Source of the DNA: Eleginops maclovinus
Lineage: Eukaryota; Chordata; Actinopteri; Perciformes; Eleginopidae
NCBI RefSeq assembly: GCF_036324505.1
Contig: NC_086357.1
Coordinates: 21,215,293 to 21,279,292 of the forward strand
Length of the DNA: 64,000 bases
Reading direction: 5' to 3'
Shown: in pieces, positions 26,301-48,819 of the stretch
Layout: each line of letters begins with the position of its first letter
Numbering within the stretch: position 1 is the first letter of the stretch
Notes under the pieces: model-generated
Told to the model about the DNA's origin: nothing
The model's database searches: none
The model's input: the letters and a program-made list of their open reading frames with translations, nothing else
Translations under genes and position numbers: made by a program

Positions 26301-29300
26301 TGCGGCAGGCTCTTCTCAATGATAGAGAGCGATAATCCCCTGGCTATCTCATCTGTTAGATGTCAGAGATAAACCATGTTGTCCTGAGGATTACAGAGAC
26401 ACTGGTACACTGTAGAGACAAAATGCATGTGAGTGTGTGTGTGTGTGCAAAGAGTGTGTGAAGGACAGATAGGAAGGATATGATACAGCGATTTTAAGCT
26501 GTGGTATCTGCAGCGATATGCCTGTGTCACAACACACAGTGATTCCCTTTATAATCACATTCTGACAAAAAGTCCAAGCTAAAAAATCATTGCAATGGCT
26601 TTTACAGCTGTTCCCTATGAATTGCATATAAACTGTAAATCAATGATGCAGGCGTGACTTTCTCCACCATTTATGTGTGGACACTCAATTAAGATGCTCT
26701 GGTTCTGTTCAGCTCAATTGTAATTCTGATAAATACTATACAGTGTCCATCTATAGTTAACAATGGGGTCAGCATATGCATATAAATACATAACAGCCTC
26801 CCTGTTGTGTACAATCGTATCCACGGATGAAGGGTTTATTGCCTCCTATTGTTTACCCCACATGCTAAGTCTGCCATCGTGAATGTGTATCGTGTAGTTG
26901 ATTACAGTCCAGGAAACATTTTCCCAGTCATTAACAATCCAATGAGCATGATATCCCACTGCCCAAATCCTTAATTATAATGTGACGTTAAATTTCATGG
27001 TGCAGTGCACTCTGATGACTGAGGACTTTTTATGGTCTGAAGCATCCAGTTGTCTTCTACGATGATCTGCTGAAAGTCTCCAACATGCTGTAACCATGTG
27101 TCTTGGTGAGCCGACATGCGTTGTAATCCATTCATTGTTAACCAGTGAGACGGCTGTATTTGAAAAAGTCATCCAATATCCTTAAAGTGCATTAACTAGC
27201 CCTCTTGGCATTAAAAAAAGAACCCCCTTCTTACTTCATGCGTAAAGCACATTTTTAGTAATCCAGTCTTTTAAAAATAACACTTTTCTTATCTGAAAGG
27301 AGTTGGTACCTTCACATTTGGTATTAGTGAGTCATATGCAAATAATATGGAAGCTGTTTCAGTTATTTTTCTACAAATCTCCTGAAGAAACCTCACAGGG
27401 AATACAAGGGTTTAGAAGTCAATGACAGTCATTGTACTACTGGGGTCAGGCTCTCTTAGCATTAGTAAGACCCACAGGCCACTCAGGTGTTTGTGCAGTG
27501 CCGCACTTTAAATTATGTCTTGTTGACATGGCCTTTCAACCCTAACCTTAGGTTGGAAGCAGGGACTCAATACAAATATGCCTCCAGCATACCTTACTGC
27601 TCAAGACTTAATTTTCTCGCCCGGCTTTCCCATACATCACTTGACAAGCCAGTTGCCGTCAAATATCTTGAACTTAAAAATGTTGAATTAAAGAAGCTGG
27701 AAAAGAGTTAAGAGTTTTATGAAGGTTTAGGAGACATGAGGTTTCTAAGCACTCTTACAACACTGTATGTATTTTCAGATTAGGTGGACAAAAGAGATTG
27801 AGTAATTACATGAAACTTTCAAAATCATGGTGGCTTTTGAATGACGTTTGTTCAAAGCTGCTTAACATGTCATGGTATCCTGCAAGTCTTTGTGGGGCCT
27901 GAAGCTAATACTGTTTAGTTGCAGTTACACAAACCAACACAAACTGAAACAATTTGACTTTTAAAATGAAGCATTATTCATATGTATGTATCCAATGTTT
28001 TTATTTACCTTTATTGTTTCTTGCCTTTGCAGTTTTCGCTGTATTTTCCTTTACTTGTGTCATTGACCTGGTGAGTGCCTTGGAATATGACGGCATCATC
28101 TCCGGCTTTATGACATTCTACCAAACGACAGTAGGTTTCTTATTCTCACCTCTAAAATGCTTGTGTTAATGACACAAAAATACCCTGATTTAAAATGGCA
28201 GTCATATTTTAACCCGCTGTTGGTCATTAACACACTCTCCACGTACTGTCTGTGTTTCAGGGAGAGCCTTACCTGGGGACACCTTATGCCATCATGATGT
28301 GTTACTGGGATGGAATAGTGCACTTTGTCATGTATCTGATGATGATCGGCAGGATAACAGACAGGTGGGTGATGGTCAAGTTACATCAGGTCACATCAAG
28401 TTCGTTCATCTTGCTGTTCATCACAAAATGACAATACAGGAATCTGCGTTACCTTATCTAACTGAGGGAACAACAACTTAAGAGCTTGTGAAAGCACAGC
28501 TGTAATGGAATATTTTAGCAGTAAGACCATAGACTTTTTTTTTTATATATTAGACTTTCTTAGAGAAATAGAGAAAGAGAGAGATTCACAAGTTGCCTTA
28601 TTCATATAAAACTCACGAAATGGCCTGAATAAAACATTATTTTCATGAAACAGGGTCCTCTGGAGGGAGTCATAAATTGGAATAAGTGGGTTCAAGAGTT
28701 CAGGGTGAGCGCTGCCTTGGTTTAGGTATCATTAAACAAAACATTTTTAAAAGATTGCCAGCTTTTAACAACTGGGAGAAATTGTGCTATGTATTACACA
28801 GAACATGTTTATAGATGTGTCAGACGTTTAACCATTAGAGGCATGTTATATCGACTGAATGTAAGAAATATCTTCCAGGAAAGGCTACCGAACCCTGGGT
28901 TTGATCTGGGCTGGCTCTCTGTGTGCCAACATGAGTGTGTTCATTGCCGGTATAGTGGCAGGTGAGTAACGTCCCTTATTCCCCCTCACTTGTCCCGTGA
29001 TGAAAAGCGTTAATCAAGTGAACATCTGCACTGTCGTGTACCATCAATGTCACAGTTCAGCCTGCCAACCGACACGCTCCATGCCTCGCCTGCCATCACA
29101 AACAACAGAACAAAGCAGGAAGCAGGTGTAAAGCATCTGTTGTTGGCATTTCAAACTGCATACACAAGTGTCGCGAGATCAAACATGTCTACAGTCTGCT
29201 GTGTTATCATAGACATACTGTACTGTATTCCTGAATAGCCATCAATAGTGTAAAATACAGATTTACACTGATATGTATATGGGTCAATAAACAACGATAA

Positions 29301-32300
29301 AAGTATTTTTCTTTTTCTTTGTGGCAGGTAAATATGGGTCAGAGATCCGTCCAGTTTTCTGGATCAACTTTCTTTTCCTCCTGATGCCTGTGTGGGGAGC
29401 CATTACACTATTCACACGGCCCAAGGACAGACCACTAATTGGTGGATACAATGTAAGGCTGATGCATGAATGGTTAGATCTTGGTATGAGAGGTTCAGGA
29501 CAGAGGTGTTTGCTAATTGTACTTTAATCAGGGTAACATACAGCAAAGTACAGTTGAATATGATCCAGACCATGAAAGATAACAAAGGTCAATGTTTTAC
29601 CAAAGGAAAGTATGGTATGTTCTCCAGCAGTGGAAGAAGTATTCAGATAATTAATTTCAATAATAGTACTGTGAAAACCACAATGTCAAAATACTCTGTA
29701 CTGTACTGTAAGTATAAGACATGCAGACCTTATTTAAGTTACAGTATGTTAGTATTATCAGCTAAATGTATGTAAAGTATCCAAAAAGTTAAAATGTTCT
29801 GTAAAATGGCCCCTGTGTTTCAGTGTTTTACGTTCACATGGTGATATGATGATTGCGGTAAGAAATTGCTCTATTAAAGTGCAGTCCAAATAATAGACAA
29901 ACAAAGTTAGCGACCTTCTCAGTGAAGCACTGATCAGCTAGAGGCAGATATTTCCTCAAAAGAGGTGAATATAATATAATATAATATAATGTATTTTCCT
30001 CAGATAGACACAATGACAAAAAATAAAGGTTCATGTTACTTTGTAACTGGATCTGTAAAAATGCACCAGTGTGCTATACCAACTCAAATATTTATGGTAT
30101 GTCAATAGTGCATTTAAAGATTGATTGTAGTTCCCTCAAGTGGCCTAAAAAACCCCAAATAAATCAGTTGCAGGATTTATAAAGACCTGTAAAGACACAC
30201 ATTCCACTCTGAAGAAACACCGGTCTCATTGAAGTGAGATTAAGAGTCTGCTCTGAAACAACAACCTTCATCTCCATGCTCACATTGTGTTGTCTTCTCC
30301 CCACAGGCCCAGCAGGCTCAGAGCATGAAGCTGATCTGGCGTCCCACAGATATGATCCTGGTGGTGCTCCTGATCACTGCAATGGCCTTCACCGTCCTCA
30401 GAGGCCTGGTGAGTGTTCATCACATACATGAGGACAGAGGACGAGGACGAAATGGAAGTTTTGAAAATCATGCAACATGTAATCTTGTTCATGCAGATAG
30501 GTTTAGGGAGTCGCAAGGATTCAAATGAGTGTGTATTATTCTGCAATATTACACGGCTTTGTTGAATACTCCATTCTGATTGGTCAATTACGGCATTCTG
30601 CCTTTCGCCTAGCTGCTCTTAATAAGAGACTGTTTCATTTGATGCAATTGTGCTTTATAAACGTAATTAAAATACTTTTTGTCAAATAATCTCTTGAGTA
30701 AGTAGCGGCGTACTATGTAGGATAATGTTCATTATTGCATTTTAAACCCTGACAGGATGCTTGCTGTACATCGAACATGATGTGTTTAGACTCTGAAATT
30801 ATTTTTTATTTAAAAGCCTATGATATGGATAACTGTGAATATGTAATATTTCTAACATAAACAGAATGGTTCAACATCGTTCTTTGCTTGCTTGCCTATG
30901 GACAAGAGAATTGATATTACTCTCATGTCTCTTGAGAGAGTAAGTTAAGCTAGTTCCTGCAGCTCTTAAGCTCAGTGCAAAGACTAGAAACGAGGAGAAA
31001 CAGCTGGAGGGGGTCCGCTGAGACATAAAAGAATCCGCCTTCCAGCACCTCTAAAGCTCACCAATGAATGTTTTATATGAATGTGACAATTATTTTTCAT
31101 TTAGACAACATCAGGCAGAAAGAAACTTGCCGAGTTATCTGATTTTTTGTGGTGTTGCTGTTATTTTGTCCACCCTCTGTAGGCAGCACTGGGCTCTCCA
31201 CTTGAAGCCTGTTCCAGTTACGTGAAGCACTATGAACCCTACCTGAAGGACCCTGTGGGCTACCCCAAAGTGATGGTGAGTGATTTTCTTTCTCTCTCCA
31301 CAGTCTGTGTATCTGCAGAAGCACCTGAACACCCCTCTCCAGCCCGTTTTAAATAACCAGCCACATAATGGACCTCTGCCTGCCTGGATATCACTCTGAG
31401 TGCGCTGGATGCTTGCCCTTATCTCCTCCACTCTTTCAGCTCGTAGGTGATAACAGATGCATTTTTCATCATTACAGCAACAATGAGCAAGGGTTGAGAG
31501 GCCAGTGCATCTTTGTCTCCGATTAATTTGTGTAAGATGGATAACAGATTATTACAGTGACTGGCGCTGGGTCTGCTTTCCTTTCATTTCTGTTCTCCTG
31601 ACCCTCTTCGAATGTTGGGTTTGTTGTGTTTTGTTCGGCGTACACAGCTTTGTCAATAGGTTATCCAAAGACCTTGTTGGGGCTGCAGTCCAGTCACAAT
31701 TGAAAGTCATTGATCAGACAAACAAACAGCATGCTGAGAACTTGATAAGCTAATCCCGCTCCCAAAGCCCCTCATCAGCGTCTCACTGGGTGGGAAGAGA
31801 GCGTGTGTGCAGCATGTGAAAGTATGTCTCAAGTAGCAGCCTTTGAAAATCTGTTTGTGTGTCTACCATTGGCTCATGGGTGCTTCTGTGTACGTGTGAA
31901 GGAATCAGAAGTTCGGTTTGTGCAGGGTTGCACTGTTTCTACATTGACCAACCTCTTTATTCATTGATGATGATGAACGATATGTGACAGATTACCGTGG
32001 CAGCACTAAAAAGACATTTGAACAAAAGGCTGAAGGGCATATATGATTGGCTTTCAGGCCTTGGGCTCAACTCATTAGAATTCATCAAGACCCAGAATGA
32101 AAAGAAAGCGTTCAGTGGTATAATTTGAGGGTTAAAGTGGGAAACTGGCTTTCATGCGCCAAATATTTTAAGTTGAAGGTCAAGGCGGTCTCTGTAATGA
32201 CCTTTGTGTGGGAGTAGTAATTTGTGCTGAGGGTGCAAATTTGTGTTTGAAAGAGTGCAGAGCTGAGAAGTGGTGACATACTCCAGTACCGCACTTTAGA

Positions 32301-34509
32301 GAAACTCAGAGTTTATTTATGTATTTCCATTTTGTGAGAGATCATTTTACTTCTTTACATTCAACATTACATGTATCTTATGAGTCAGGTTAGTCATCAC
32401 ACTGCTGGATGATGTTTGATGACGTTTTACTCAACATGAGATCAGATAAAAGAGATAAAATGAACTTTTAGATCTACATAATTGGGCCCCTGAACCTCCG
32501 AACCGTATACATCATAAAAATACTGGTAAAAAATGATATAAAGTTTAATCATTTAACGCTCTATGGCAAGAGTTTTCAAAGTCTGAGCTTGTAAGACTCC
32601 CCTTAGATAAAGCTTGGAAAAAGGCATCCTTAGTTCACATAAATTAAATTCCTAGATGCATTATGGTTACATAGCTTTTTATCCCATAGTCACTCAACAA
32701 TTGAGCCAAGACACCCTGTTTGCTACATTAATCTCACAACACCAAATACATTGAAAAGATCATCCCTGGTGCAATCACTTTCGGATGCTGAGGAAGTCGG
32801 AAAAACTCTAAGATTCCTCCCAAATCCTGTATCTCAACTCCCTTTTTTACTTTATCCCACATGAAATCTCCTGGATTTGATCCTCTTGTGTTAACAAATG
32901 TAACATGTTCTCACTCCATTCACTGAGCCTCCCCTGAAATAGTTATAGCAGCCCCCCTGGGGAGGTCCATCTCACACTTTGAAAACCTCTGCTGTAGAGG
33001 CTGCAGAGCTCAGAACACATACATTAAAAATACAGATTCTTTTTTAGTGTTAACTTTTGTTGAATACAGACATCTCCCAGTATTTTTCCACACTGGTAGA
33101 GCAACTTGCAGGCAGTGAATTATGTGAGTTTGTATTTGCACATTCAAAGCAGCCCTCTTCTGTATTCAGTGAGAGTAGGTGAAGTGCATTGCAGGCCAGA
33201 GGAGAAGGACGCTGTACTGTATTAATCGTCTGCTGGATTGTTGGTCAGGACCCAACAACAACACAGACTGACAGTGATGGAGAGGACGTACTTCTGCAGT
33301 GTGAAGCACTTTTCAGTGGAGACAGAATTAGCTTGATTATACACTATAATATACTCACCTACTGTGCTGTGATTTGGGTATGTTGTAATATAAAGATCAG
33401 GGTTATTCAAATGTTAAAGGACGACAGTGGGAAATGTTCATTTTGCAAGAAATGATCAACCGTATTGATGTATTTTGTATTTTTCAGATGCTACACTTGT
33501 TCTTCTATGGACTACCTCTGTTGGGTGCTTTTGTTTACGGTCTCCTCAAGCCTGGGTGCACATGGATGTCAGACTGGACTTTGTTTTTAGCAGGAGCCAT
33601 GATCCAGGTAACACCATGAAGACAAACAGTTGATAAATAAAACTCTGGCTCTAAATGAATACATAATTTAAGATACAGGTGCTGCATATTGAAGCAGGTT
33701 GCATTGGCAGTTTTGATAGCATCAAGTCATTAGGGTAATTACAGCCTCTGATAAATTAAAGTCAAATAAAAGTAAAGTTGACTTTCATCAGAAAGAGTTC
33801 TGATGTGTCACTTCAATTAAACTCTTTGTAGTCAGCACATATCCTGCTAATATGACCTGGTCTGCATGTTTTCCTTTGAAGCATCTTTTTTCTGTAATTA
33901 ACAAGCTGCTCATGCTTCCTCTCAAACTAACCAGAAAGGAAGATTGGAGCCACGAACCAAAAGGAAGCACTTGATTAAAGCCCTGTTTTACTGTTTATAA
34001 AAGGTGGCATATTTTCAGTTTTTAATTAATGGCCAGCTTCTTAAGTCATCTCTTGTGCAGTGTTTGCCTGCAAATTGTAACAGCAGACTAACGATAAGGG
34101 TCTTGGAGTAAATATTCCCCCCCGTTTCTCTCCAGGAACTGTGGCGGAAATATTCCATCAGTGTGAATATAAGCCAACTAGTGGAATTATCTCCGCAGAT
34201 GAGTACAGTATTCAGTATAAGTAGATGACAATGCAATCTAACCTCTGCCTTGTTGTTTGTGTCTCCTTGCAGTGCCAGTGGGCTCACATCGGGGGGTCTC
34301 TCCACCCTCGTACAGCAGCTCAATTTCGTATCCCAAATGAGGTTTTCTGGTCTGTGCTGGTAGCTAACCTACTTTATGCAGTCACTCCCATCCTGGTGGC
34401 CTTGAGGGTTCGCAATAACCCTTACTTTTTCCTGAAGATCGCACCCTTTCCTGGGCAGACCGGATTGCCAAACAGTGAGGAAAAAGATACCAAGTTCAAA
34501 GACAAATAG
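23367..34509 (+). CDS. tm6sf2: Transmembrane 6 superfamily member 2 (complete, 10 coding exons, 381 aa)
   Basis: Exons: 23367-23446, 25535-25638, 28033-28130, 28261-28364, 28879-28961, 29328-29452, 30307-30408, 31183-31275, 33488-33607, 34273-34509 (stop TAG). They sum to 1146 nt, all GT-AG and phase-consistent. The product is a multi-pass ER/ER-Golgi membrane protein; the family has two EXPERA domains, here roughly residues 60-185 and 215-355. The family promotes loading and secretion of triglyceride-rich lipoprotein in liver and gut. Family hallmarks visible: VFAVFSFTCVIDL (62-74), GEPYL and CYWDG in exon 4, GKYGSEIRP (157-165), EPYLKDP with YPK in exon 8, PGC.WM.DW in exon 9 and AHIG.SLH.RT in exon 10. 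Hydrophobic segments start at about residues 2 and 28 and recur through the chain. Length is close to human TM6SF2 (377 aa). TM6SF1 is the alternative paralogue; adjacency to hapln4 favours TM6SF2. The start is the first in-frame ATG of a hydrophobic N-terminus. Confidence 0.93.
29628..29850. mobile_element. Degenerate hAT-like element fragment in tm6sf2 intron 6
   Basis: It begins CAGTGGAAGAAGTATTCAGAT and continues with AAAATACTCTGT, TTACAGTATGTTAGTATTATCAGC and AAAATGGCCCCTGTG blocks. These follow, in order, a very common fish MITE. The far end is not recognisable, so it appears truncated or decayed. Confidence 0.6.
30556..30790. repeat. Probable interspersed repeat in tm6sf2 intron 7
   Basis: The segment with TTGTTGAATACTCCATTCTGATTGGTCAATTACGG resembles a repeat often seen in fish introns. 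Boundaries are approximate and the class is unassigned. Confidence 0.35.
31276..33487. other. tm6sf2 intron 8
   Basis: About 2.2 kb of AT-rich DNA without a supported exon or recognised element. Intron 1 (23447-25534) and intron 2 (25639-28032) are likewise featureless to me. Confidence 0.6.
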
Positions 34510-37500
34510 ATATTCCTAATCTTATCTGACCTTTGGAGTTAATTACCTATGTGATTATTCATTAAGAATTGTTTTATTTCAAATGCCACAATACAAGATT
34601 ATTTTGCTCAAAATATTTGGGTTTTGTTTTCAATTGAATTGCTTGATTATAACACTTGGATTCCTTATGTCATACATCAACACTGAAACAGCTTATTGGT
34701 CAGTAAAGAAGGTTTTATGTAGCGTCCTAAACTCACACAATGATCACGGTAAATCTTATACAAGTGCTGTAAATCAGCGTGATAGCATTGTCCTTGTTAG
34801 CATGTTAGCACTGCTATAAGAAAAGCCTCACAGAGTAGCCAGTAGCACACTTAGTCTTGTTTGTTTTACTTCCAGCAAATCAGAGAGAAATAGGAGATGG
34901 AACAGCATCTCGTCTGTTATTAAACCCTTGTACAACCTCAAGGACTCTAAGAAACAGCAAATAGCCTGTTGATGGTTGCAAACACCATACTGTTGAAGAT
35001 TTAGACGTTGTATGTTGGATGGGACCTTCAAAAAGTCAACAGAAACATCAAGACCATTGAAAATATATAAAATATATATATACAGCAGCATATGATGAAC
35101 GAAAATCTAAAACTGTGCACACATAGTACAAGACTAATACAAGTAATATAAAAGCCAATGGCAGGAATTGTATTTCCAAGGTTAGTGCTCAATGTTCTGT
35201 ATATTATGTAGTAATACGATGAGTATAAATCAGGTGCCTCAGTTTTTGCACTCTTTGCAAGTAAAGCTGTTCTTTTCCAATACATATTTAACACATCTAA
35301 CCCGACATTGGACCAATTTCATTGCATGATTTATAATTTAGACCTTTTCTCAGAGACACTGTGCACACAAGCTAAGTTTCCTTTTATACACTTGTTCCTA
35401 CACCTCAGCTCTATTCAGTTCCACGATAACACAAACAAATTGCACATTGTTGAGTTTGTACTTTGGCACTGGGTGGCTATACTTTATGATATACAGCCAT
35501 GAAGGTAACAGAATAAAACCCACAGCCTGAACGGTACCAGAGGAGCTTTTACGACATGAACTTCAGGGGAGCTGATGAAAGAACTGCAAAGCATCCTTTG
35601 TGCGTTCAACCCAAAAGGAAAGCATGTTTGCTTTGCTGAAGTTTGTGAGCATTAAAAATGAGAAGTTGGATGTGACTCTTTCTGTTACCTGCGCTGAAAT
35701 ACTTCAACACAAAATGACATGATTTCTAAGCAAACTGTAACTGTAAAAGTCTAGGAAAAGAGTGCATTCTTCCATGTATCAATGTATTAACCAGTAATAG
35801 CCTGCTGACTTGGACAGTACTGACATGTTTCCTGTTCACCATGCATCATCATACTCCAAGTTTACTTACTAGTTTTCTTACAAGGACACTTCGAGTAATG
35901 TTGTTGGCCCTTCACTGTGAGTTTGGAGGGTTTGCCATGTTGTTTGGTGTGGAGAAATGATCAAAATGTGTTTATTGTTTATGTTGTGGATATATTGCAG
36001 AATGTCAGCCCACACACGCGTGAAATAGACATGATGGGTTTGAGTAGGTAGGAGGGGGACTTGATAAATCCACAAAATGCTTGTTAGTTCTTACTGGAGC
36101 CGGTACAGATCATTACTCATAGCTGAGTGGCAAGGATGTGCCAACATGTGCCGCAGAAGGTAATGTACACTTCAACAGCGGCTCTTGTCACTCACTCACT
36201 TACTCACTCTGTTGAACACATTGCCGCTGTCTGCTGCCAGCCTATCTCAGCTTTAAAAAGACAGCTTTACTTTCTCTAAGTGGGAAAATAAGATGTGCCT
36301 CTGCCATTCTGCATTCTGTGTGATCGTATGTGCCTAAATTGTGTTTCATCCCTTTCTCGTTTTAAATTCCTTTATCTAGTTTGTTTCTTTTCTGTTGAGT
36401 GAGGCTGCTTTATGCTCGCTCTGTGTGGGTGGCCCAGTAAAAGAGACTGCTGTGGCTCTCATCATTGTCTTTCACAAAGACATCAAATGATTGAGGTTTT
36501 TGTTTACATAAACAAACACATTGAAACAACCACAAGGCTTTTTGTACAAAGTTTTAGAAACCCTTTATAAAACAGACAATGGATAAATCCTCTTTCTGAA
36601 AATGTTCAATTGAATGAATGTCTTTTAAGTCAGTATCTACAGCTGAATGAGGAAACACAATGGTGAGTGAACCTAGGGCCTGCTAATGAAAGGCTTTATT
36701 TTGCAGTATTACCAACTGTGGCAACATTTTCAAGGCAAAACATTCAAACCACAAACCCACGTGCAAATAAATCTTATCGGCAATGGTGGTGCCAAAAAAC
36801 ACAAAGAAGAGATCTTTGAACTTCAACCTTTAACTTACGATGTAATATCATCATGTGACTCATAACATATTTTACAGGTTACTACTGGTACTAAACCAAA
36901 AGTACAGTGGTTAAAATAAACAAGGGAGTAACAATGGGTAATGACTGAGGAAAGGAAAAACAAGTTACAAGCTAATTAGGTAAAAGGAGAATTTGCTTAA
37001 ACTGTAAGTATTTTGTAAGTTATACATAAACCATAAATTATGAGGACATACGTGATAAGTGTAGGGTAATTATACTATGAATACCGGGATGTATTGTGAA
37101 GTGTTAACATGTTTTTTTTAATGGTTTGATAGAACAAAGATGTCAATTGTAGACAATTGTACACTGTGAGGATTTTTCCGAGTGGGAAAGCCTGACAATG
37201 ACTGACAAAATAAAACAGAAGATTATCAACAGACAATGTAAAGCGGTCCGCCAAGCCTTTTCAATTACATAGGCTAATGCTTTGGATACATGTTAGTCAT
37301 TTAAATGAACACACAGTGTTTTCTTGACAGAGATAAAGGAGGTTATTTACACGGTTAGATTACGCTTTTTAAAACAGCATTGTAACCATTGTCTCCATCT
37401 CCAGCCCATCAATAACAGCGGCCCACTCATAAGTAATTATCCAGCGCACTTCGCTGAGCAATAGGCCGACAGACAGGGAGAGGCAGACTCATCTAATTCA

Positions 37501-40500
37501 CTCTCCCTCAGCAGCTTTTTCATGCTGAAGTGTGGCATTGCCCCTGCTTGCACATGCTAGCAATGCATTCTCTGTGTGTGACAGAGGCTTTAAATCAAAT
37601 GTGGCTGCTCCGAACAGCTCTTTAATCCTATGATGGGAGTCACAGGGGGATCTCTGCTGCAGATGTCTGCTTGGCTGTGCAGATGGGCCCCTGAGAGCTG
37701 TGGCCCTGAAAAACAACCAAACAACTCATGCTGCAGTGAGGGGAGAGGTAGCACTCTATCATGAAATGTCTTTTGGATTAATGTTTTTATCACCACATTA
37801 CATTGCTTCATTTGAACTATTAATGCACTTCATGTCATTAAGTCCTGAGGGTCCAGGCTAATAAATGAATAGTATCAATCAATCTAGAAACCATTAGGGA
37901 ATGTATTGGCTTATTAAATAGTACAATTGAACACATGTTGAGTTTTTTTATTAGTATGAATATTAAAGCAGACGTTAATTTCACCCAGGTGACTAAAGTG
38001 GATAATGCTATTTGCACTCTTCTACAATGTCTATTTACACCCTAGGTGTACTGTTGAAAAGAGGGAGGTTTAAAAAGCCATTTTCCAAGCCACTCTTGGA
38101 TGATATAGGCTCAAAACGACTTTGGTTGGTCAACAGTATTTGGCTCATTCAAATCCAAGTTTCTCTTTACCTGAACAAAACAGGCGGGTTAAAATCTGTG
38201 AGGAGTACAGGCAAATTGTCCCAGGCTGGATGGCCAGATCAACCAAGTGGGCAGCCCCTGTCTATTTGGTTTGAGAATATGCACGACAGTGTATAACACA
38301 CAAATGACATGAGTTCTGATTTATGACTCAAGTTTATTGTCTTTATAATTTAAGTTTGAACTGTTCACAAATAGTGCATATTCCTGAAGACATCTGTTTA
38401 ATTTGTTATATTGTTGTTTTGGTTGTTGTGGGTCTGTCAGAAAAGGCCGTTTTAGCCTATTTTAGGACACCTGTTATTCCAGCCATGTCCAGCAGTTGGG
38501 TTACAGGTAAGTGTAAATACACCAATCGGCTCCAGTTGGGTACATGACAAAAGCTCGGATCAGCTAGTATATTTTATTGTTACACACACAGATGTTAAAT
38601 TGTGTTAATAGTTATAGGCAGCATTCTTTCTGTAGGCAGTGAACAAATGTTGCATAGGAGAAACCTGAAGCTACATTCATCCGTGAATCTCCAGGGAGAA
38701 ACTGAACTCTAGCACATCAATACTGGACACTTTATGCACCAAAGCAACAACACTAAATTATTGATCCCTACCTTTAGCAATCCTTTTTCTTGATTTTGTT
38801 TGGACAACTTGGCTTTTTAAATCCTCAAAATCTAGCCTGCACTGAATCACTGCTGATGGACCTCTCTGCCCTGTGGTTGTTCTCAGATCAATTTCTGTGC
38901 ATCTCATTAGAGAAAATTACCTCTCTCTGAGGTAACAGGTAATCTTAGAAAGGCCTCAGTGCAACAACAATATTAGAAGGAAGTTCCCTGAAGGGTATTC
39001 CTCAACTAATAATAGATTTGCAGGAGGATAATCTTTCTCTGCTCTGCTCTGAGGTCTCTGAACTGAAGCAGCTCTTCAGCAAAAGCCTTGTCTAAATCCA
39101 ATGGACATGTCACTAGCACATCAAATGAACAGTTGTTGTTTTTGGAGGCATCCAGCTGCTGGTTAAAGACTGAAAGCAAGCTGTCAATGTTACCGTTGTC
39201 CTTGAATTTCTCACTTCGACAAAGCTTTGCCTAATTGTGTTTTTCCTGTAGGTCTGCGTCTCATGCTGATAGGTCTGCGATGCTCCAGGGAGAGCCTGGG
39301 AAGATGTCTCAAACTCTGGCAGTCGGTCTCAAAGTGATGCCACACAGGATTGCAGAAACACAGCAGATGCAAAGCAGTGGACAGGTCCATTCCTTGTTCT
39401 ACAAGACACTGATAGTCAACTAGAATCACAGCAGCACAGTATGCAATAGTAAATCCATCAGAGCAGTATCATAGTAAGCTGCTATCATCGCTATGGCCTG
39501 TCTTTGCTGTTTTTCTCATAAAAGACTCATATAGAGTCTGCACCACATGCCCATATGTTGTTCGAGAGTGCCCTCAGTTTCAGACACAACAGTGACATTG
39601 TGCATCTAAAGCACAAACCATGTAAGGCTACAGAAACCCATAGTTTGACAGTCTTGCCAAAAACGCAATGAATAGGCTTCAGAAGCAAAGAGCTTTCTAA
39701 ATACTGATTTCACACAGTTGACCATTCACTGATACATTTTACAAGTGTTATACTATAACTATCAGAACTGGAGAGGCCTTATCATATATCTGGGATAATT
39801 TCAGCACTTACACTAGCTGGACCAAATCTTTATTTGCAAATTCAGAGAGATCAATGAAGCCACTGAGTATCCCAAGCATATTAACCACATGTGGTTCACA
39901 GGTCTGTTTATTGTTGGAAACCACCTGCTTCTTTGGGCCGGATGAACTGATGCAATAATGATTATTTCTATTTTTCAATAAATGATCCGAATTATGTCAT
40001 CATTAATGAATTATTAATCATTTTATTAAAAGGTGAAGGAAGGAATGGAATTTTCTGCTTAAGGACAAGTCCCAATACTGCAATAGGAAAATATTCAGCA
40101 ACATCTGTTTAAAGTATCATAACTAAAAGCAGAACAATTCATTTTTTGCTTGATAAAAGAGACAAACAGTGCTCACATTTCTCTAGTTGTTCTGTTATCT
40201 GGGTATAGCTGTAAAATATGTTGTTAATGTTGTCTCTCAGCAACAAGCTCTCTGGTAAACAGTGACACAGTGTATGTGTATATAGGCTTTTACTGTGAAA
40301 GGGAGATCCTTACCCGGAATCAGTCCAAAAATGTATCCTGAAAGTGCAGCTTACAGGGAATCAATCTACATGTAGATGCTGATAGTGTCATTGTTCAACA
40401 TCCATCACATTGTGCAGTAAACATTAACTTCATAATGAAGCAAAATGTTGTCTTTTGCCAATTAAATGTTACGTTTTGTACAATTACTATAATGTATTAC

Positions 40501-40789
40501 AATGGGAACATTTGAGATCAAAATAGATCTAATCTATTTGTGTTGACATAATGACATACACAAACAGCTTTCATTATTCAAATTTGTGTTTAATAGCAAC
40601 AATGTTCTACTTGAAAGTTAATGAGGTCCCACTGCATGAACTGCTACAAACTGTGTGACACCCATACCAATAAGGGATACTCTAATGGGCTGCAATAACA
40701 ACAGGAAATACACTCGCAAACATATCAGTGTGAAATCATTGCTGAGTGCTTGCCTTATCCACACAGCCTGCACACTGAAATGTGTGCTG
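34510..40789. other. tm6sf2 3' UTR and tm6sf2-hapln4 spacer
   Basis: The first kilobase is probably tm6sf2 3' UTR. The rest is AT-rich spacer with no supported gene. Any hapln4 enhancers would be expected here, but none can be named from sequence alone. Confidence 0.5.
35512..35517 (+). terminator. Candidate polyadenylation signal of tm6sf2 (AATAAA)
   Basis: This AATAAA lies about 1.0 kb after the tm6sf2 stop codon in otherwise non-coding DNA. The implied 3' UTR is about 1 kb. The cleavage site was not determined, and other hexamer variants could be used. Confidence 0.4.
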
Positions 40790-40983
40790 CGTCATGAGAG
40801 GACTGCGGGACCCACAAACTACCGTGGTTCCCCTGCAGTGCGAGAGATCAGCGATGGGACAGGGAACAGAGAGAGAGAGAAGGAGGCAGAGTGGAGAGAG
40901 CTGCTGCAGAACAACGCTTAGCCCGGCGGAGGAGTAAAACGCCACATCTGCTCCATTCAGACATTAATCCTGTTGTGATAGCC

Positions 40984-40986
<3 letters not shown>
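40790..40986 (+). promoter_or_regulatory. hapln4 first exon / 5' UTR ending in the start codon
   Basis: GC-richer DNA with a GA-repeat leads to GCCATG directly followed by a consensus donor GTAAGT at 40987. The three bases ATG join in frame to exon 2 (42297), which stays open through the signal peptide. The left boundary (transcription start) is only approximate; no TATA box was assigned. Confidence 0.55.
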
Positions 40987-48819
<7,833 letters not shown>

